A stretch of 64,000 nt of DNA from Dipteris shenzhenensis (Eukaryota > Polypodiophyta > Polypodiopsida > Gleicheniales), in the NCBI GenBank assembly GCA_047967505.1, contig CM106541.1. One strand, given 5' to 3'. Position 1 is the first letter of the stretch, and each line of letters opens with the position of its first letter. Positions 60,201-64,000 of this stretch are shown in pieces. The notes below the pieces were generated by a model that was given only the letters and a program-made list of their open reading frames with translations, was not told where the DNA came from and did not search any database. Both the position numbers and the translations under genes were made by a program.

Positions 60201-60258
60201 ACCCAAATTCACCGGAATGAAAGCAGTTCAAAAAGAGATTGGGGTATTCCAACTAAAA
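54251..60258. other. long region without a recognised gene
   Basis: About 6 kb between the LINE remnant and SC35. 54.2-54.8 kb continues the + strand open frame with a repeated phrase (TMHVQLAQEVDAMPT, then TMHIQLTQEVDDMPT), perhaps the Lys-rich tail of the LINE ORF1. 55.9-56.7 kb has modest open frames on both strands without a domain. A G-run (GGGGGGCCAGGGGGGGGGGGG) lies at 57989-58011. 58.9-60.2 kb may hold the SC35 3' UTR, possibly with introns. No RNA gene seen. Confidence 0.35.
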
Positions 60259-62889
60259 TCAGACCTCAGCATCTGAGTTGTGTGATATGCTGCGAGAGCG
60301 AGGTTCAGGAGAACGACTGTGACTGGGACTAAGATCACGCTCATCCGGAGAGAGACTTCTCCCACCACGAGAACTACGTACTGGAGAAAGACTGCGAGTC
60401 TTGGGTGGAGGAGTCAGACTGCGAGCTGGAGAAAGATTCCGGTCTCTTGATAAACCACTACCCCTGAAAATTGAATGCCAAATAAGTACTTGCCTTATAA
60501 ATTCCTCAAGAAAGATTGACAAAGACCTTCATTACGCTAAGAGTGTCCTGTCCCCCACTCAATCGTTCAGAAACTGGTGACAAAACAAAACCTGTAGGAC
60601 CTATAGTACAAGTAGGACCCATTTCATCCTTGCAATGCGGCACCAAGTCAATGACTATCCGATCCTGTGCCTTCTAATGAATCATCACACCACCATCATA
60701 TAAAGCCATACCTTTTCGTGTAAGCTTGTCCTTTCCTTTCAATGGATCTGCTTCCAGAACCCTTAGGACGATCCTCATAGCCTCTGCTTCGACTTCTGCT
60801 GCGACTGGGACTCCGGCTTAAACTGCGGCTGGGGCTTTGAATGGGACTGCGGCTGCGGCTCCGGCTCCGGCTGAGACTGTACCTGCGACGGTAGTCCCTC
60901 TCCCGTTCACGATACCTGTCCCGTTCATACCTGTCCCGACTCCTACTAGGGCTCTGTCTCCTGTAATCTCTGTCCTGATAATAGTAATCATCCCGGTACC
61001 TGCAATGAAGAATAATAAATGCTCATACATCCAACATGCCAGAAATAAAACTGCAAAAGATATAGGGAGGAGACCAAAGAGTTAACTTATCACCAGTACA
61101 CTCCTCTGCTCAACCAATCACTTCTTACGCTACTAATCTTCAAGAGACAAACAGCTCCACACCCAGGAAATGGGAGCTCAAACCAAAACCACTAACAACA
61201 AGACAGAATTATAACTTATCAGTGAGACTCAATGAAAGAACTACTTTGCAGTAGCATTGCTTCTAGCCTTTGCATATTAAGAGGACTCGAACCAACCTTG
61301 ATCGCCTTGGACTTCGACTGGCTGATTCGGAAATCCTGCCACGCTGACTGCAAGACAGTGCATTATAAGTTTCCCAATTCCTGATAGAGATACTAAAGCA
61401 AACCAAACAGAAAAGCAGGCACTCTTAAAGACCTTGGCAAATATGAGAACATGTCAGCTGCGACATATAACTAGTTCAACTAGCTTCAGGGCAAACAGTC
61501 ATCTGGATCAACATGCCATGCCTACAGAAATAAACACCTACAAATTCAGAAGAGAGACAATGTACGAAAGGTCCAGAATTGGAAAACTTTCAATGCAATT
61601 CATTCAGCCAGCAGGTATAATTGAGCACCAGTGGCAAAGTGGTCACAAACACAACCTGCGACGATTTCTATTGCAGGAGAGCATAATCTGACCATTTTTC
61701 TCGATCATGTAACCAACGATCAATACTTACTGTCAAAAACTACAGAAGATCCATTCCTCAAACACAATGGCTTCATATTCACGTCAGAAGCCAAGATTCC
61801 TAGCCACCATAATTTTACAAGTCGATAATTCTTTCAAAAATAAGGGAACATACAGAACATCTTCGTGGCGATACGTAACATAGAGCTTGCTTAGAATTAG
61901 CCAAAACACCGTTAAGGTGATATTGGAATCGACATAGATGATCAACGCTAGTATTAATTGCGAGCTACGTAGGCAGCGTCAAAACTATAAAGATGAGAAT
62001 GCGTTACGCGTTATAGAACATATCACTCACACACCACACAAAGTATGCATGGATTTGGACTCACATCGATTCTGCATTCGGACCGTATTTGGCAAACTGC
62101 ACCATAATTTCGCGCCCATCGACCGTCCGTCCTGCAGGAAAAATGGTTCAGACTTGGGACTAGTTGAGACCAGTCTTCAATACCGCTTGAGTGTTCAGAA
62201 CAATTCACACATACTACCACCCTACCATCCAGGCGATCGATTGCTTTTTGAGCTTCATCCGCGTGCTTGTAGCGGACAAAGGCAAAACCACGAGAGTCCC
62301 CAGTCCTGAAGAAAGCGAATAGAAAACTTAGCGCTCGCCAGAAGCTTTCCAGAGGAACCACATTTAAAAAACCGAACAACAGCACCCACACTCACCTCCT
62401 ATCACGCGGTATGAAGATGTCCACGACTTTCCCGTATCTGTCGAACAGAGGGAAAAGATCATCGGCACTGGTTCCTGGAAAGAAAAGACCCTAGGTCAAA
62501 ATTCACGCAAAACCTGGCTAAATCATTCCCGCGCCATCCACAAGCTTATGAGACTCAAAACTGTGCGGCGTCATCGGCAGCGCGGCGCCATTGAGGGAAG
62601 GAGAAGCAGAAGCACGGAGATATCCGCAAAAGGGATAGGTCCAAAATTGAGCTTAAAATCGTTGGAGAGCCATGCTACCGACTATGTGCAGCTCGGCAGC
62701 AGGGCCGATGTAGGAGAAGCCAAGAAGCAGAGGTGCGCGAATTGCAGCAAGCAAAGGAAAGGCCAAAAAACGTACAAGCGAGGCAAAGAGGAGGGAGGGG
62801 AAGGGGGACTTACGGAAAGTGATATTGAGGACGAGGAGGGAGTAAGTATCCCTGATGTCGGGAGGACCGGAGCGACCGAAGTGCGACAT
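60259..62889 (-). CDS. SC35: SC35/SRSF2-type serine/arginine-rich splicing factor
   Basis: Nuclear-speckle SR protein that binds pre-mRNA through an RRM and recruits U1 snRNP and U2AF through its RS domain. Coding exons (- strand): 62889-62814, 62474-62396, 62305-62226, 62131-62065, 61347-61297, 60999-60712, 60463-60259. Every intron is GT..AG (339, 90, 94, 717, 297 and 248 bp) and phases close to 281 aa. Start MSHFGRSGPPDIRDTYSLLV is the plant SC35 N-terminus. RNP2 is LLVLNI (18-23) and RNP1 is RGFAFVRY (57-64). The RRM ends near GREIMVQFAKYGPNAE (99). The RS domain fills 108-281 with many RS/SR and SP dipeptides, ending SHNSDAEV. The long fourth intron could host regulated splicing, as is common in SR genes. 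The SCL (SC35-like) subfamily is less likely, since no N-terminal extension is present. Confidence 0.96.
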
Positions 62890-63172
62890 GGAAAGGGGAA
62901 GGGGAAACAGGAAGAGCAGCAGATAGATGAGAGAAAAATGGCTATGGCGACATGAAGCTTTCTGGGGGTTTTCAAGAACCCACCCTGCCAAACCCTAACT
63001 TCTTGCCCTTTCCCGTCACTTACATTTTAATAGCCCTCCAGCTATTTACTGTCTCTCTATGTTTGTATAAATTAGTGCATCGTCTCTCCTTTAAATAAAA
63101 TTTGTGCAATCTAGGTTTATTTGTCCAACCATTGTCTATCTTCTAACCTTGTTTTGTCTTTGGTTGTTGAAT
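62890..63172 (-). promoter_or_regulatory. SC35 promoter and 5' leader
   Basis: Sequence upstream of the SC35 ATG on the - strand. About 60 nt of pyrimidine-rich leader precede the start codon, then come the telo-box and AT-rich DNA. No clear TATA box at a fixed distance was identified. Confidence 0.45.
62990..62998 (-). promoter_or_regulatory. telo-box
   Basis: AAACCCTAA on the + strand (TTAGGGTTT on -), about 100 bp upstream of the SC35 start codon. Telo-boxes (AAACCCTA) near the transcription start are known in plant genes for translation and RNA processing, usually expressed in dividing cells. Confidence 0.6.
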
Positions 63173-64000
63173 TCATTGGGTCATGTTCCATTTGGACATG
63201 AATGTGGAGAGTTCTTTTGTTTCATTGTTTGATCTGAGGTAGTTTGTGTTGGAGCCTCCGATAATTGTTATTTTTGTGGATGTGTGTATATCGATTGGTA
63301 GTGCATGAAGGCAAGAGTTAAGTGCTGTGGCGGCTGATGTTGAAGGGCAATTGTATACATTGATGATAGCAATTTCTTCATTTCTTTTAGTTGAGAAAAT
63401 TGCTAGTAAGCATTCACAATTTTGTTTTTTGATATATTGTTCTCTTAACAAATGGAGGTCGTTTTTGTAACATGTTGCAATTCCAATGCCATTTGTTCTT
63501 TGCAAACATTTGAATTCTGGCAAGTGGAGGATGTTTGAGGAGTAAACAAAGTATTCATGCATTTAGTAGACTTTTTTCATTAATTATATCTTGAAAGTGT
63601 GATTTTAGAGCTCTGGTATTGAGTGATTGCAAAGTTTTAACTTTGTTATTATGGTTGGAGAAGTCAATTTGTTTTGTATTCCATGATCTTTGATTTTTCA
63701 AGCGCTTAATTTCTTTGAGAAGATTGGGATCAACTTTGATGTGTTGTTTTCTATTGGATTGATGATGAACAAATTTTGGGGGTTGCGTATGCGGGATAGG
63801 GCCATGTGTGCAAGGCCATGAGATTTGATGCAGGTGAGTCCATAAATAGGCCCTGAGAACAGTGGATTATTCTTACAACTGCCGGTTGTATTGGAAATTG
63901 TGTTCTAGATATTGCATTCAAGTGGTTTTTCCCAATTTGGAATTTGCGACATGTATTGGTGTCCAAGTGGATGGGATTTTGTTGTTGTGGATATGTTTGT
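63173..64000 (-). pseudogene. Helentron-like PIF1 helicase C-terminus and EEP endonuclease (partial)
   Basis: The - strand enters at the window edge with helicase text: RTQFPIQPAVVRIIHCSQGL (63885-63826; motif V usually reads TIHKSQGxTxD) and, one frame over, HGLAHMALSRIRNPQNLFII (about 63812-63753; motif VI, YVALSRxxNPxxLxI). A Lys-rich linker (EIKRLKNQRSW) follows, then an endonuclease/exonuclease/phosphatase-like domain: LQSLNTRALKSHFQDIINEK, ILCL, GIGIATCYKN, IAIINVYNCPS and IIGGSNTNYL, where active enzymes have GDFN. A frameshift between motifs V and VI, a stop before ILCL and the altered GDFN show decay. Order and spacing match the Rep-helicase-endonuclease protein of Helentron-type rolling-circle transposons. 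The Rep part would lie beyond the window. Confidence 0.7.

Noticed and set aside
62548-62955. 135-codon + strand open frame antisense to SC35 exon 1
   Set aside because: Covers exon 1 and intron 1 of SC35 in antisense; the - strand model is decisive.

Overview
The window reads as nuclear DNA from a land plant with a repeat-rich genome. Two spliced plant genes are complete enough to model base by base: a KRP/ICK-type cyclin-dependent kinase inhibitor on the + strand (17560-19026, 4 coding exons, 346 aa) and an SC35/SRSF2-type SR splicing factor on the - strand (60259-62889, 7 coding exons, 281 aa, telo-box upstream). In both models every splice site is GT..AG and the phases close. The lineage cannot be fixed from the sequence. 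Large gene-poor spaces full of eroded retroelements would suit a fern, lycophyte or gymnosperm, but this is a guess.

Layout. 0-5 kb: a decayed Ty1/copia element on the - strand (copia A), with part of its LTR and an unrelated + strand LTR start. 5-7.7 kb: remnants of a LINE reverse transcriptase tail (-), a hAT transposase (+) and a small copia integrase piece (+). 7.6-12 kb: a diverged direct repeat of about 1.2-1.4 kb in two copies. 12-16.5 kb: GC-rich DNA without a recognisable CDS, plus a SINE-like retroposon ending in poly(A). 16.5-21.7 kb: KRP with a repeated promoter segment and tandem repeats of about 0.95 kb behind it. 22-28 kb: a purine-rich tract, microsatellites and short tandem duplications. 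29-31 kb: a Ty3/gypsy remnant (-) lacking gag. 34.6-38.3 kb: copia B (-), with paired 257-bp LTRs and internal deletions. 38.3-41.8 kb: copia C (+), 5' half only, ending at a repeat of layout R-L-R (41.8-43.7 kb). 44.3-44.6 kb: a small GC-rich island with coding character. 47-49 kb: two gypsy fragments. 50-53 kb: nested tandem duplications. 53.6-54.3 kb: a LINE ORF1-like remnant (+). 54.3-60.2 kb: no gene recognised. 60.2-63 kb: SC35. 63.2-64 kb: the tail of a helicase-endonuclease reading region (-) running off the window edge.

The two host genes act in separate processes (cell-cycle arrest and pre-mRNA splicing), and nothing here links them. The most unusual item is the right edge, where a PIF1-type helicase C-terminus is followed on the same strand by an EEP-type endonuclease domain. 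That order is known from Helentron-type rolling-circle transposons and would be noteworthy in a plant. Repeated themes elsewhere are LTR elements with internal deletions and young tandem duplications.
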